IMG/VR virus record: IMGVR_UViG_3300026332_000001 | Location: 1-49,802 of that record | Reading direction: 5' to 3' (one strand) | Origin: a virus | Length of the DNA stretch: 49,802 bases | Part shown: piece after piece, positions 20,307 to 26,513 of the stretch | Numbering within the stretch: position 1 is the stretch's first letter | How the letters are laid out: every line of letters starts with the position of its first letter | Notes under the pieces: model-generated | What the model was told of the DNA's origin: nothing | Databases searched by the model: none | Seen by the model: only the letters and a program-made list of their open reading frames with translations | Made by a program: the position numbers and the translations under genes

Positions 20307-20380
20307 GCTTCGTTCGTCTAATGGCAGGGCCGCTGCTTTACACGCAGCAGACGGGAGTTCAATTCTCTCACGAAGCACCA
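20307..20380 (+). tRNA. tRNA-Val(TAC)
   Basis: GCTTCGT / ACGAAGC acceptor, GCTGC/GCAGC anticodon stem with loop TTTACAC, T-loop TTCAATT, encoded CCA. 74 bases. Confidence 0.92.
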
Positions 20381-20518
20381 AACACATGAGAAACGCCAGA
20401 CGGGTTCAACTCCCGTATCCTCCGTAATGGGGGATGTTGTTGGTGACAAGCGCCCTCTTATGCTAGAGACAGCCTTGCTCAATACTAGTCAAGGTGAGGT
20501 TGTCTCGGTACTAATTAT
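20381..20518 (+). other. Spacer with orphan T-arm and hairpins
   Basis: A perfect T-arm (ACGGG-TTCAACT-CCCGT, 20398-20414) is followed by ATCCTCC, which can pair only with the downstream GGGGGAT (20428-20434), not with anything upstream. A second stem, GAGACA..CCTTG / CAAGG..TGTCTC, spans about 20466-20506. No gene; probably a tRNA remnant plus a structured spacer. Confidence 0.4.
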
Positions 20519-20593
20519 GGCCGCTTGGCGAAGTGGGAACGCAACCGGCTTTGACCCGGTTATGAGTAGGTTCGATCCCTACAGCGGACGCCA
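20519..20593 (+). tRNA. tRNA-Gln(TTG)
   Basis: GGCCGCT / AGCGGAC acceptor (one G-A mismatch), ACCGG/CCGGT stem with loop CTTTGAC, T-arm TAGGTTCGATCCCTA, encoded CCA. 75 bases. Confidence 0.9.
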
Positions 20594-20596
20594 AAT

Positions 20597-20673
20597 TTGA
20601 TGTTAGCTTAGAGAAGGAAAGCACCGTGGATTAGCTGCGGAAGACGGAGAGTTTCGACCTCCACATCAAACCA
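20597..20673 (+). tRNA. Atypical tRNA-like gene (possible TTA anticodon, suppressor-type)
   Basis: Perfect TTGATGT / ACATCAA acceptor with encoded CCA, GCTT/AAGC D-stem, CCGTG/TGCGG anticodon stem. The loop GATTAGC lacks the universal T33 and would read TTA; the T-arm is out of register (GTTTCGA loop, A-C closing mismatch). Either a degenerate tRNA or a non-translational tRNA-like RNA. Confidence 0.4.
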
Positions 20674-20773
20674 AACAACCTGAAGCTTCAAGCGCCTTGG
20701 GATGTGACAGAGAAACCAACTCTCTGATTGACGCACTGGAGACTGCGTGTTATAAATGTCTCCTTCGAATTAA
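20674..20773 (+). other. Spacer with hairpins
   Basis: No gene. Contains CAGAGA / TCTCTG (about 20708-20728) and GGAGAC / GTCTCC (about 20741-20763) stems, resembling the other structured spacers of the array. Confidence 0.35.
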
Positions 20774-20850
20774 GGGTTACTATTCGGTAATTGGCAACCT
20801 TGGGGATTCCAAATCCTTAGATCGTGGTTCGAATCCACGGTAGCCCGCCA
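20774..20850 (+). tRNA. tRNA-Trp(CCA)
   Basis: GGGTTAC / GTAGCCC acceptor, GGGGA/TCCTT anticodon stem with loop TTCCAAA, T-arm CGTGGTTCGAATCCACG, encoded CCA. 77 bases. Confidence 0.92.
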
Positions 20851-20855
20851 TACAA

Positions 20856-20930
20856 CGTGGATTGGTATATTGGATGTGCAACGCTCTTCTAAAGCGTTTT
20901 AGGTTGGTTCGAACCCAACATCCACGACCA
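20856..20930 (+). tRNA. tRNA-Arg(TCT)
   Basis: CGTGGAT / ATCCACG acceptor, ACGCT/AGCGT stem with loop CTTCTAA, T-arm GTTGGTTCGAACCCAAC, encoded CCA. 75 bases. Confidence 0.93.
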
Positions 20931-20963
20931 AACAAGATAGTGCAAAAGATTTTATTAAAACGC

Positions 20964-20992
20964 TTGACAGAATGTATTTGTCGTGTTCTAAT
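20964..20992 (+). promoter_or_regulatory. Promoter inside the tRNA array
   Basis: TTGACA (20964-20969) with GCTTGACAGAA context and TCTAAT (20987-20992 region) after 17 bases. It drives the 40-residue gene, the HNH gene and the next block of tRNAs. Confidence 0.65.
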
Positions 20993-21026
20993 AACCAAAT
21001 GAAGTTCAATATTAAGGAGAAACGAA

Positions 21027-21149
21027 ATGGCTGCAAAACCATACGATGCTACAAAAGAACATACTCCAGTTGACAAGACCCGCCAGAAAGATGGCAAAGG
21101 TCGTCACCCGAACAAGAATAAACCCGGTAAGCCAGTACGAGCTTACTGA
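21027..21149 (+). CDS. 40-residue basic protein
   Basis: A short frame (MAAKPYDATKEHTPVDK..., ending GKPVRAY) with AAGGAG 7 bases before the ATG and a promoter 40 bases upstream. It is highly charged, rich in Lys, Pro and Gly, and probably unstructured or nucleic-acid-binding. The HNH gene begins with GTG immediately after its TGA, so the two are likely translationally coupled. Function unknown. Confidence 0.7.
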   Translation: MAAKPYDATKEHTPVDKTRQKDGKGRHPNKNKPGKPVRAY

Positions 21150-21578
21150 GTGACAAAACACTGCGTAGTCTGTGATACCACTAAGCAGGTATCAGACTTC
21201 AATAAGAATAAGAGTCGGTATGATGGCCTACAAACCAGATGCCGCTCTTGTCAGAAAGCTCAGAACAATGAAGGCTACCTCACCAATGAGAATCGTAGAG
21301 GCTCAATCAAAACTAGAAATGCTGAGGTTAGAGAATACAACAGAAAGTTGATGAGAAGGTTCAAATCATTCTTTGGATGTCTGGTTTGTAGTGAGAGGGA
21401 GCCAGTAGCTTTGGACCTACATCATATAGATCCATCTGGAAAGGATGCAAACCCGAGTAGCCTTTTAACGTATTCAACCAATACGTTGAAGAAAGAGATT
21501 AGAAAATGTGTCGTTCTATGCTCAAATTGTCATAGAAAGGTTCATGCAGGAATTTTGCAGCTATCGTATAAAGGTTAA
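21150..21578 (+). CDS. HNH endonuclease with N-terminal zinc ribbon
   Basis: A 142-residue endonuclease with GTG start. The N-terminus carries two CxxC pairs (CVVC, CRSC) forming a zinc ribbon. The C-terminal HNH domain has CLVCSERE, LDLHHIDPSG and CVVLCSNCHRKVH, with both metal Cys pairs and the HH/N/H catalytic residues in order. It is a mobile homing endonuclease lodged within the tRNA array. Its last 22 bases overlap the tRNA-Glu gene. Confidence 0.87.
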   Translation: MTKHCVVCDTTKQVSDFNKNKSRYDGLQTRCRSCQKAQNNEGYLTNENRRGSIKTRNAEVREYNRKLMRRFKSFFGCLVCSEREPVALDLHHIDPSGKDANPSSLLTYSTNTLKKEIRKCVVLCSNCHRKVHAGILQLSYKG

Positions 21579-21633
21579 TACGCTGGGCTTTCATCCCAGT
21601 AATGTAGGGTTCGATGTCCCTCTAGCTGCACCA
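21557..21633 (+). tRNA. tRNA-Glu(TTC)
   Basis: GCAGCTA / TAGCTGC acceptor, CTGGG/CCCAG stem with loop CTTTCAT, encoded CCA. 77 bases. Its 5-prime end overlaps the HNH coding region by 22 bases. Confidence 0.9.
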
Positions 21634-21637
21634 ATTT

Positions 21638-21712
21638 GGTCTTATCGTATAACGGTTATTATACTCGCCTGTCTAGCGAGGGAACGGAGTTCGATTCTCC
21701 GTAGGACCGCCA
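21638..21712 (+). tRNA. tRNA-Asp(GTC)
   Basis: GGTCTTA / TAGGACC acceptor, CTCGC/GCGAG stem with loop CTGTCTA, T-arm CGGAGTTCGATTCTCCG, encoded CCA. 75 bases. Confidence 0.93.
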
Positions 21713-21795
21713 AAGCGCAGTCGTCGTCGCAGACTTTAAATGGGATAGTGAGGACCAACACTTAAACACGGATCATGAATTTATAAGGAGCTTCT

Positions 21796-21863
21796 GTGAA
21801 GACGTGTACACTCTGTAATACCGAGAAGCAGTTCACAGAATTCCATAGCAGGTTTGATAGATT
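21796..21863 (+). pseudogene. Truncated zinc-ribbon/HNH endonuclease remnant
   Basis: AAGGAG precedes a GTG start at 21796; the frame reads MKTCTLCNTEKQFTEFHSRF and then runs into tRNA-Thr. This matches the start of the HNH protein at 21150 (CxxC, T-K-Q-x-x-x-F, S-R-x-D). The rest, including the second CxxC and the HNH domain, is missing, so it is a decayed copy cut off at the tRNA. Confidence 0.6.
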
Positions 21864-21864
21864 T

Positions 21865-21938
21865 GCCCTTTTAGTATATTGGTATTACGCGGCCTTTGTA
21901 ACGCTGATAACGCAGTTCGATTCTGTGATGGGGCACCA
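21865..21938 (+). tRNA. tRNA-Thr(TGT)
   Basis: GCCCTTT / ATGGGGC acceptor with one T-T mismatch, CGGC/GCTG anticodon stem with loop TTTGTAA (closing C-C mismatch), T-arm GCAGTTCGATTCTGT, encoded CCA. 74 bases. Confidence 0.8.
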
Positions 21939-21944
21939 AACAAT

Positions 21945-22019
21945 AGTTGCTTGGCCGATTGGATTAGGCAAGGGTCTACGAAGCCCTTTAGAGTGGTTCG
22001 ATCCCACTAGTGACTACCA
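21945..22019 (+). tRNA. tRNA-Arg(ACG)
   Basis: AGTTGCT / AGTGACT acceptor, AGGGT/GCCCT stem with loop CTACGAA, T-arm AGTGGTTCGATCCCACT, encoded CCA. 75 bases. Confidence 0.88.
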
Positions 22020-22025
22020 AGATAT

Positions 22026-22099
22026 GTTGATCTTCGTCTAGAGGATAGGATACCGGCGAGCGAAGCTGGAGACATAGGTTCGACTCCTATAGATCAACA
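22026..22099 (+). tRNA. Atypical tRNA (loop reads GCG; no CCA)
   Basis: GTTGATC / GATCAAC acceptor, a Glu/Gln-like D-arm, CCGGC/GCTGG stem with loop GAGCGAA and a canonical T-arm (ATAGG-TTCGACT-CCTAT). The loop has A instead of T at position 33, and CTT replaces CCA. Formally Arg(GCG), but it may be a pseudo-tRNA. Confidence 0.5.
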
Positions 22100-22195
22100 C
22101 TTATATATGTGGTAATAGCATACACTCCCACGGGTTGACCGACGTGGCAAAAGAGTAGGACAGGGTAAACGTACAGCCTGTTATCGGAAGCCAAT

Positions 22196-22270
22196 TGCCG
22201 GGTAGTATAATGGTCAATACAATCGGCTGATAACCGATGGATGGTAGTTCGATTCTACCTCTGGCAACCA
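22196..22270 (+). tRNA. tRNA-Ile(GAT)
   Basis: TGCCGGG / TCTGGCA acceptor with two G-T pairs, ATCGG/CCGAT stem with loop CTGATAA, T-arm GGTAGTTCGATTCTACC, encoded CCA. The 96-base spacer before it holds CCACG/CGTGG and ACAGG/CCTGT hairpins only. Confidence 0.9.
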
Positions 22271-22276
22271 AACAGA

Positions 22277-22353
22277 TGCGAGATACTTTCAGTTGGTAGA
22301 AGGTTGGCCTCATAAGCCGATATGCCTCGGTTCGAATCCGAGTCTCGCAACCA
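22277..22353 (+). tRNA. tRNA-Met(CAT)
   Basis: TGCGAGA / TCTCGCA acceptor, TTGGC/GCCGA stem with loop CTCATAA, T-arm CTCGGTTCGAATCCGAG, encoded CCA. It lacks initiator features, so it is elongator Met, or Ile if the wobble C is lysidine-modified. Confidence 0.9.
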
Positions 22354-22422
22354 TACATGTGCTCCCCACGTGTACAGCCAGATAGGTGAGCTGTATAAAT
22401 TATAATCCTATCACTAATTTAT

Positions 22423-22499
22423 AGGCAATGATCTGACTAGGTGTTGGTCTGTGACTGTTAATCACAAGATGGGAGGTTCGAATCCTCTATTGCCTGCCA
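22423..22499 (+). tRNA. tRNA-Asn(GTT)
   Basis: AGGCAAT / ATTGCCT acceptor, TGTGA/TCACA stem with loop CTGTTAA, T-arm GGAGGTTCGAATCCTCT, encoded CCA. Preceded by strong spacer stems TACATGTG/CACGTGTA and TATAAATTA/TAATTTATA. Confidence 0.92.
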
Positions 22500-22506
22500 A
22501 TTTAAA

Positions 22507-22595
22507 GCGTCGTGATTTATCTCTGCTGGGACAGAGGCTGGGCTGTAAACCCGGTGTCCATGACTGCGTGGTTCGATTCCGACCATGACGCACCA
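22507..22595 (+). tRNA. tRNA-Tyr(GTA)
   Basis: GCGTCGT / ATGACGC acceptor, CTGGG/CCCGG stem with loop CTGTAAA, long variable arm as expected for Tyr, encoded CCA. 89 bases. Confidence 0.92.
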
Positions 22596-22637
22596 ATTCG
22601 ATTAGGCTTGAGTATATCGCCAATCACAATGTTACAT

Positions 22638-22711
22638 CTCTCGGAAGCGTTACGGTAGCGTACTTTGTTTGGAACGAAGTGGCGGTGGTTCGACTCCACC
22701 CCGAGTGACCA
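22638..22711 (+). tRNA. tRNA-Pro(TGG)
   Basis: CTCTCGG / CCGAGTG acceptor (one T-T mismatch), CTTTG/CGAAG stem with loop TTTGGAA, T-arm GGTGGTTCGACTCCACC, encoded CCA. 74 bases. Confidence 0.87.
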
Positions 22712-22793
22712 ATTTTGTTGAAAAGAGTGTGTTAACCACATAGGTGAAGCATTCGTTACCAATGCCCGTAGGGTACGTCAGCAAACGCGATAT

Positions 22794-22868
22794 GGGCTGT
22801 TAGTGTCAGCGATAGCACACGTGACTTGCACTCACGTAGGAACAGTTTGAATCTGTTACGGTCCACCA
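22794..22868 (+). tRNA. tRNA-Ala(TGC)
   Basis: GGGCTGT / ACGGTCC acceptor with G-T pairs, CGTGA/TCACG stem with loop CTTGCAC, T-arm ACAGTTTGAATCTGT, encoded CCA. 75 bases. Confidence 0.88.
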
Positions 22869-22884
22869 AATTATAGGAGACGAT

Positions 22885-23049
22885 ATGAAAGTTAGAATCC
22901 GTGCACCAAGACCAGAAGATACGAAACGCCACGGAAGGGTTTGTCCATGCTGCGAACGTCTCAACTGGAAGTGCAGGCTTGCTGATAGAGTTGCATTCAA
23001 AGAAGCTCTTGAAGAGATAAGTAATACGCTTGACTGCGAGGCTGTGTAG
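22885..23049 (+). CDS. 54-residue Cys-rich small protein in the tRNA array
   Basis: A short frame with TAGGAG 5 bases before the ATG. The protein has a basic N-terminus (MKVRIRAPRPEDTKRHGR), a CPCC pair at residues 20-23 and Cys at about 30 and 51, then an acidic helix (FKEALEEISNTL). The Cys spacing suggests a zinc-binding fold. It lies between tRNA-Ala and tRNA-Leu. No family recognised. Confidence 0.65.
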   Translation: MKVRIRAPRPEDTKRHGRVCPCCERLNWKCRLADRVAFKEALEEISNTLDCEAV

Positions 23050-23101
23050 TCTGGGACTACCTTCCGGCTGTGACCCACAGCCAGTTCAGTAGAAAGTTAC
23101 T

Positions 23102-23179
23102 GGGGAAGTGACGCAATTAGGTAGACGTATGGAGCTTAGACCTCCAGTGTTGTCGGTTCGACCCCGACCTTCCCCACCA
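23102..23179 (+). tRNA. tRNA-Leu(TAG) with short variable loop
   Basis: GGGGAAG / CTTCCCC acceptor, TGGAG/CTCCA stem with loop CTTAGAC, 5-base variable loop, T-arm GTCGGTTCGACCCCGAC, encoded CCA. 78 bases; lacks the long variable arm normal for leucine. Confidence 0.88.
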
Positions 23180-23187
23180 AACAAAAT

Positions 23188-23259
23188 GCAGGATTGCTCA
23201 AGGTGAGCGCCCAGCCTTCCAAGCTGATGAGGTCAGTTCGATTCTGACATTCTGCTCCA
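23188..23259 (+). tRNA. tRNA-Gly(TCC)
   Basis: GCAGGAT / ATTCTGC acceptor, CAGC/GCTG stem (outer C-A mismatch) with loop CTTCCAA, T-arm GTCAGTTCGATTCTGAC, encoded CCA. Unusually compact D-arm. 72 bases. Confidence 0.88.
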
Positions 23260-23265
23260 AACAAT

Positions 23266-23326
23266 GCGGGCGTCACCCATCCTGTTCGGAGGTGACAAGT
23301 CATCCATGAAGGGACAGCCCGCACCA
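23266..23326 (+). ncRNA. CCA-ended mini tRNA-like element
   Basis: GCGGGC (23266) pairs with GCCCGC (23317), directly stacked on GTCACC / GGTGAC (23272/23291), then a small TCAT-CC-ATGA hairpin, ending ACCA. 61 bases, no anticodon arm or T-loop. It sits exactly where a tRNA would be. Confidence 0.4.
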
Positions 23327-23328
23327 AT

Positions 23329-23407
23329 TTTGAAGATAGCGGTTAAACCCCGACTCTGGGCACCTAATTCGTGACCTGCGGTTCAGTGAGAACATCTTCA
23401 AACTCCA
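23329..23407 (+). ncRNA. CCA-ended tRNA-like element
   Basis: A 9-base closing stem TTTGAAGAT / ATCTTCAAA (23329/23394) is followed by CTCCA. A GTTC-AGTGA-GAAC hairpin lies where a T-arm would be. No recognisable anticodon arm. Confidence 0.35.
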
Positions 23408-23410
23408 TTC

Positions 23411-23486
23411 GCACTCTAAGCTAACTTGGTAGAAGCGCTGGCTTGAAACCCCAGATGACTTGGTTCGATTCCAAGAGTGTGCACCA
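23411..23486 (+). tRNA. tRNA-Phe(GAA)
   Basis: GCACTCT / AGTGTGC acceptor (one mismatch), CTGG/CCAG stem with loop TTGAAAC, T-arm CTTGGTTCGATTCCAAG, encoded CCA. 76 bases; last tRNA of the array. Confidence 0.88.
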
Positions 23487-23488
23487 AA

Positions 23489-23536
23489 TTCAAAGTGTGA
23501 GTGTAAACTCCGAGAGTCAACCGAGCTTTGATACCA
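23489..23536 (+). ncRNA. CCA-ended mini hairpin element
   Basis: TCAAAG / CTTTGA closing stem (23490/23526) followed by TACCA, with an inner GAGT-GTAA-ACTC hairpin carrying a GNRA loop. About 48 bases, too short for a tRNA. Confidence 0.35.
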
Positions 23537-23604
23537 AACACAGACGACTTGCCCACTCGGACATTGCCACGTGCAATCACTGTAAGTCTGTCTTGTCATG
23601 ATGA

Positions 23605-23625
23605 CCCTCCACGTGAGGGTTTTCC
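23605..23625 (+). terminator. Terminator closing the tRNA array
   Basis: CCCTC, CACGT loop, GAGGG, then TTTTCC. It lies after the last tRNA-like element and 34 bases before the first virion gene. Confidence 0.8.
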
Positions 23626-23658
23626 TGTTCCTGCTATTTAAATTAAGGATTATAACAA

Positions 23659-23922
23659 ATGGCAACAGTACCAGATGTAAACCTAACAGGCGTTGCATAC
23701 CAAGACCTATACACTGCCACAGGCATTGTTGCAGGAACAAGTGTGACGATCCAGAACAAAGCTGGCGTTGATGTTTATATTCAGAATATCTCAACTATTC
23801 CATCCTCTGCATCTAAGAATGGACTCCTTCTAAGGCCATATGATATTGTGGATGTGACTGGAGCAATTGCTGGATTGTGGGCTAAAGGAGTTGGCCCAGT
23901 CTCTGTCGAGGTGATCGCATAA
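23659..23922 (+). CDS. Small beta-rich virion-type protein
   Basis: An 87-residue, beta-rich, Ser/Thr/Val-rich protein without charged helices (TVTIQNKAGVDVYIQNIS style), typical of phage surface or fiber-associated proteins. AAGGATT precedes the ATG. Its stop overlaps the start of the fiber gene (TAATG), so the two are co-translated and their products may interact. No family recognised. Confidence 0.6.
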   Translation: MATVPDVNLTGVAYQDLYTATGIVAGTSVTIQNKAGVDVYIQNISTIPSSASKNGLLLRPYDIVDVTGAIAGLWAKGVGPVSVEVIA

Positions 23923-26504
23923 TGGCATTCTCTCTACACGGAACACGTCAAGGCGGATACGCTGTTGGCCCAGTTCAAAACGCATTCGAAGGTGCTAATC
24001 TAGCAGAAGCACAAACTGCACGTGATACGTACTTCACAGCCAACCCTACAAAGCTTGCCGCGTATGATGGCAACCCTTTCTATCTAATTAGACTTTCTTA
24101 TGGTGTGACAACCAATGCTGAATACCGCTCTGGTGGTGTTTGGGTTGATTACACTCCGTTCCTTCAAGGACTTCCCGGTGAAGTTGCTTCTCTTGTAGGT
24201 GTGCCTGTTAATGAGATTCCATACAAGAAGTTGGATGGTACTTTTGCTGGCAGTAATATGCGTGTACTTGATAATGGTAGCTTACTAGCTCCACCAAACT
24301 TTGGTGTTGAGTCTGGGTCTGTGATGTTCGGGGATGTTCTTAAACTCTCTGAGGCTGCTGGATTCCTAGCCATTACAAATAACTTGAATGGCAACAACTA
24401 CACAATCCTCGATTACTACACTCCACGTGACGGTGCGACAGTCAACCCTCATCAGTTTAAACTTAATGGTGCTGAGGTTATCTTCAACGCACAACCTAAC
24501 GATAGCCAAATCCTGACAGCAAATCCTCTGCTAATTCAGTACACTGTACAGCACACAGCCCGTAACAATGCTCTGACATTCCGTGCTAACGCTCCAATGA
24601 CAAACGTTAGAATCAAGATTGCATTGGTTAACAACGGAGTTGTTGCTAAGTATATCCCAAACAAAACTGTGTGGGAGAAGGAAACTGGCGGGCTTACTTG
24701 GACTACAGGTGATAACACATTTGACTTTGAAGACACACCAATCATCTTTAACACAGGCGATTTGATTTCGTTTGAGATTAGGGCTGATAGTGTTTCTATG
24801 AAAGGTTCTGTTTCTGGTACTCCGTACATTGCTTCTACACAACAACAAGGTGTGTTCTATAATGCTGTTATGGAATACAACTACACTCCAGAAGATGTTC
24901 GTGACAAGCTTACCAGCCTAGCTGGTAGCAACCGTCTTGATGTATCCAGCCTGAAGAACGTTGTATTGACCGTAGCAGGCCGCACAGGAGCTATCGCACT
25001 CTCTGCCTCTGATGTCTCTGGACTCGCCCCTGTCGCAACTACAGGAGCTTACAGCAGCCTTTCTGGGTTGCCGCTCATTCCAACCAAGACTTCTGATCTG
25101 ACAAACGATGCTGCTTTCATCACATCTGGTCAAGCTCCTGTGCAAAGCGTTGTAGGACGCACAGGAGCTGTTGTAGTAACACAGACTGACGTTGGGCTAG
25201 CTAACGTTGATAACACGTCTGACGTTAACAAACCTGTCTCCACAGCCCAACAAACTGCGATCAACTTGAGTTTGTCTCAGCACAACGCTGCTGCTGATCC
25301 TCACCCTCAATATACCACAACCGCTGAAGCTGCTTCTGCTGCTCCAGTACAGACCGTGAACAGTCTAACAGGTAATGTTGTATTGACAACAGGGAACATC
25401 TCTGAGGTTGGTAATCTGTACTATACAGATGCAAGAGTCCAAACATATGTAACTGGTGCTGGTTACAATGTAAAGAGTGCTGCAAGTGTAGGAGCTGGTG
25501 CCGCTATATATCAAGCTGACACTGCTGGTGCTTTGTCTTTCCGCTCCATCATTGGAACTGGGGCTATTACAATCACTCAGAATGCTAACGATATTACTAT
25601 CAACACTCCACCAAACGCAATCAACAGCGTTAACGGATTCACTGGTACTGTTGTACTGAATACATCTAACATCACTGAGAACACAAACCTCTACTACACA
25701 GACACTCGCGTAACGAGTTATCTATCTGGATCTGGATACACAGTTAAATCTGTTGCAAGTTCTGGGTCTGGTTCTTCTCTATATGTTGGTAACTCTTCTG
25801 GAGCAGTAAGCCTTCGTTCTGTAATCGCAACAGGTATCGCAACAGTCACTCAAAACTCTAATGACATCACAATCAATGTGCCAGCAAACTTGGTAAGTTC
25901 TGTGAATGGACAACAGGGTGCAGTAGTACTGACAACATCTAACGTAGCTGAAGGCTCTAACCTTTATTATACAGACACACATGTTGGCTCCTACCTGACA
26001 ACTAATGGATATGTAGTTAAGACTCTGGCTTCTGTCGGAGCTGGTTCTTCTCTCGTTGCTAATGTTGGACCTTCTGCGACAATCCGTTCTGTAATAGGTG
26101 CAAACCTGATCACAGTGACACAGAATGCCAATGATATCACTATCAGCAATCCAACTGTTCTCAGTGGAACATACACACCAACACTAACAATGACTGCAAA
26201 CCTTGCGGCAACCACTGCATACGCTTGCCAGTATATGAGGGTTGGAAGTGTTGTAACTGTTACTGGTCGTGTGACCCTTGACCCAACAAACAACGGTCAG
26301 ATGACAAACGTTGAAATCTCTCTGCCAATTACATCCAACTTCACTTTGTCTGAACAGTGTGCTGGTACAAGTGGTTGCCCGGATGTAGCACAGAATGGCG
26401 CTATTCTTGGAGATACGACAAACCACAGAGCTTCTATGCAATATATCGCAGGAACATCTGCTGTAAAAGATCACTACTTTACATTCTCGTACCAAATTAT
26501 CTAA
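23922..26504 (+). CDS. Repetitive fiber protein
   Basis: An 860-residue fiber-like protein. An N-terminal globular part (about 1-330) is followed by fiber motifs (VVGRTGAVVVTQTDVGLANVDN, DPHPQY) and three tandem repeats of about 85 residues (about 475-750). Each runs VNG.xGxVVLxTxNIxE..NLYYTD, then GxGYxVKS, R-S-V/I-I and ITVTQNxNDITI. A C-terminal beta domain with two Cys ends the protein. Repeats like these form trimeric shafts. It sits ahead of the terminase, away from the main baseplate-fiber cluster, so it could be a tail or a head/neck fiber. Confidence 0.8.
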   Translation: MAFSLHGTRQGGYAVGPVQNAFEGANLAEAQTARDTYFTANPTKLAAYDGNPFYLIRLSYGVTTNAEYRSGGVWVDYTPFLQGLPGEVASLVGVPVNEIPYKKLDGTFAGSNMRVLDNGSLLAPPNFGVESGSVMFGDVLKLSEAAGFLAITNNLNGNNYTILDYYTPRDGATVNPHQFKLNGAEVIFNAQPNDSQILTANPLLIQYTVQHTARNNALTFRANAPMTNVRIKIALVNNGVVAKYIPNKTVWEKETGGLTWTTGDNTFDFEDTPIIFNTGDLISFEIRADSVSMKGSVSGTPYIASTQQQGVFYNAVMEYNYTPEDVRDKLTSLAGSNRLDVSSLKNVVLTVAGRTGAIALSASDVSGLAPVATTGAYSSLSGLPLIPTKTSDLTNDAAFITSGQAPVQSVVGRTGAVVVTQTDVGLANVDNTSDVNKPVSTAQQTAINLSLSQHNAAADPHPQYTTTAEAASAAPVQTVNSLTGNVVLTTGNISEVGNLYYTDARVQTYVTGAGYNVKSAASVGAGAAIYQADTAGALSFRSIIGTGAITITQNANDITINTPPNAINSVNGFTGTVVLNTSNITENTNLYYTDTRVTSYLSGSGYTVKSVASSGSGSSLYVGNSSGAVSLRSVIATGIATVTQNSNDITINVPANLVSSVNGQQGAVVLTTSNVAEGSNLYYTDTHVGSYLTTNGYVVKTLASVGAGSSLVANVGPSATIRSVIGANLITVTQNANDITISNPTVLSGTYTPTLTMTANLAATTAYACQYMRVGSVVTVTGRVTLDPTNNGQMTNVEISLPITSNFTLSEQCAGTSGCPDVAQNGAILGDTTNHRASMQYIAGTSAVKDHYFTFSYQII

Positions 26505-26513
26505 GGATAGATC

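Noticed and set aside
20398-20480. Circularly permuted tRNA (T-arm first, acceptor pairing downstream)
   Set aside because: The acceptor-like hairpin ATCCTCC/GGGGGAT exists, but the following D- and anticodon-like arms have wrong loop sizes and no clear anticodon. A decayed tRNA is simpler.
23922-26504. CRISPR array or DNA-level tandem repeat
   Set aside because: The repeats are protein-level fiber modules with diverged DNA; no short direct repeats with unique spacers were seen anywhere in the window.
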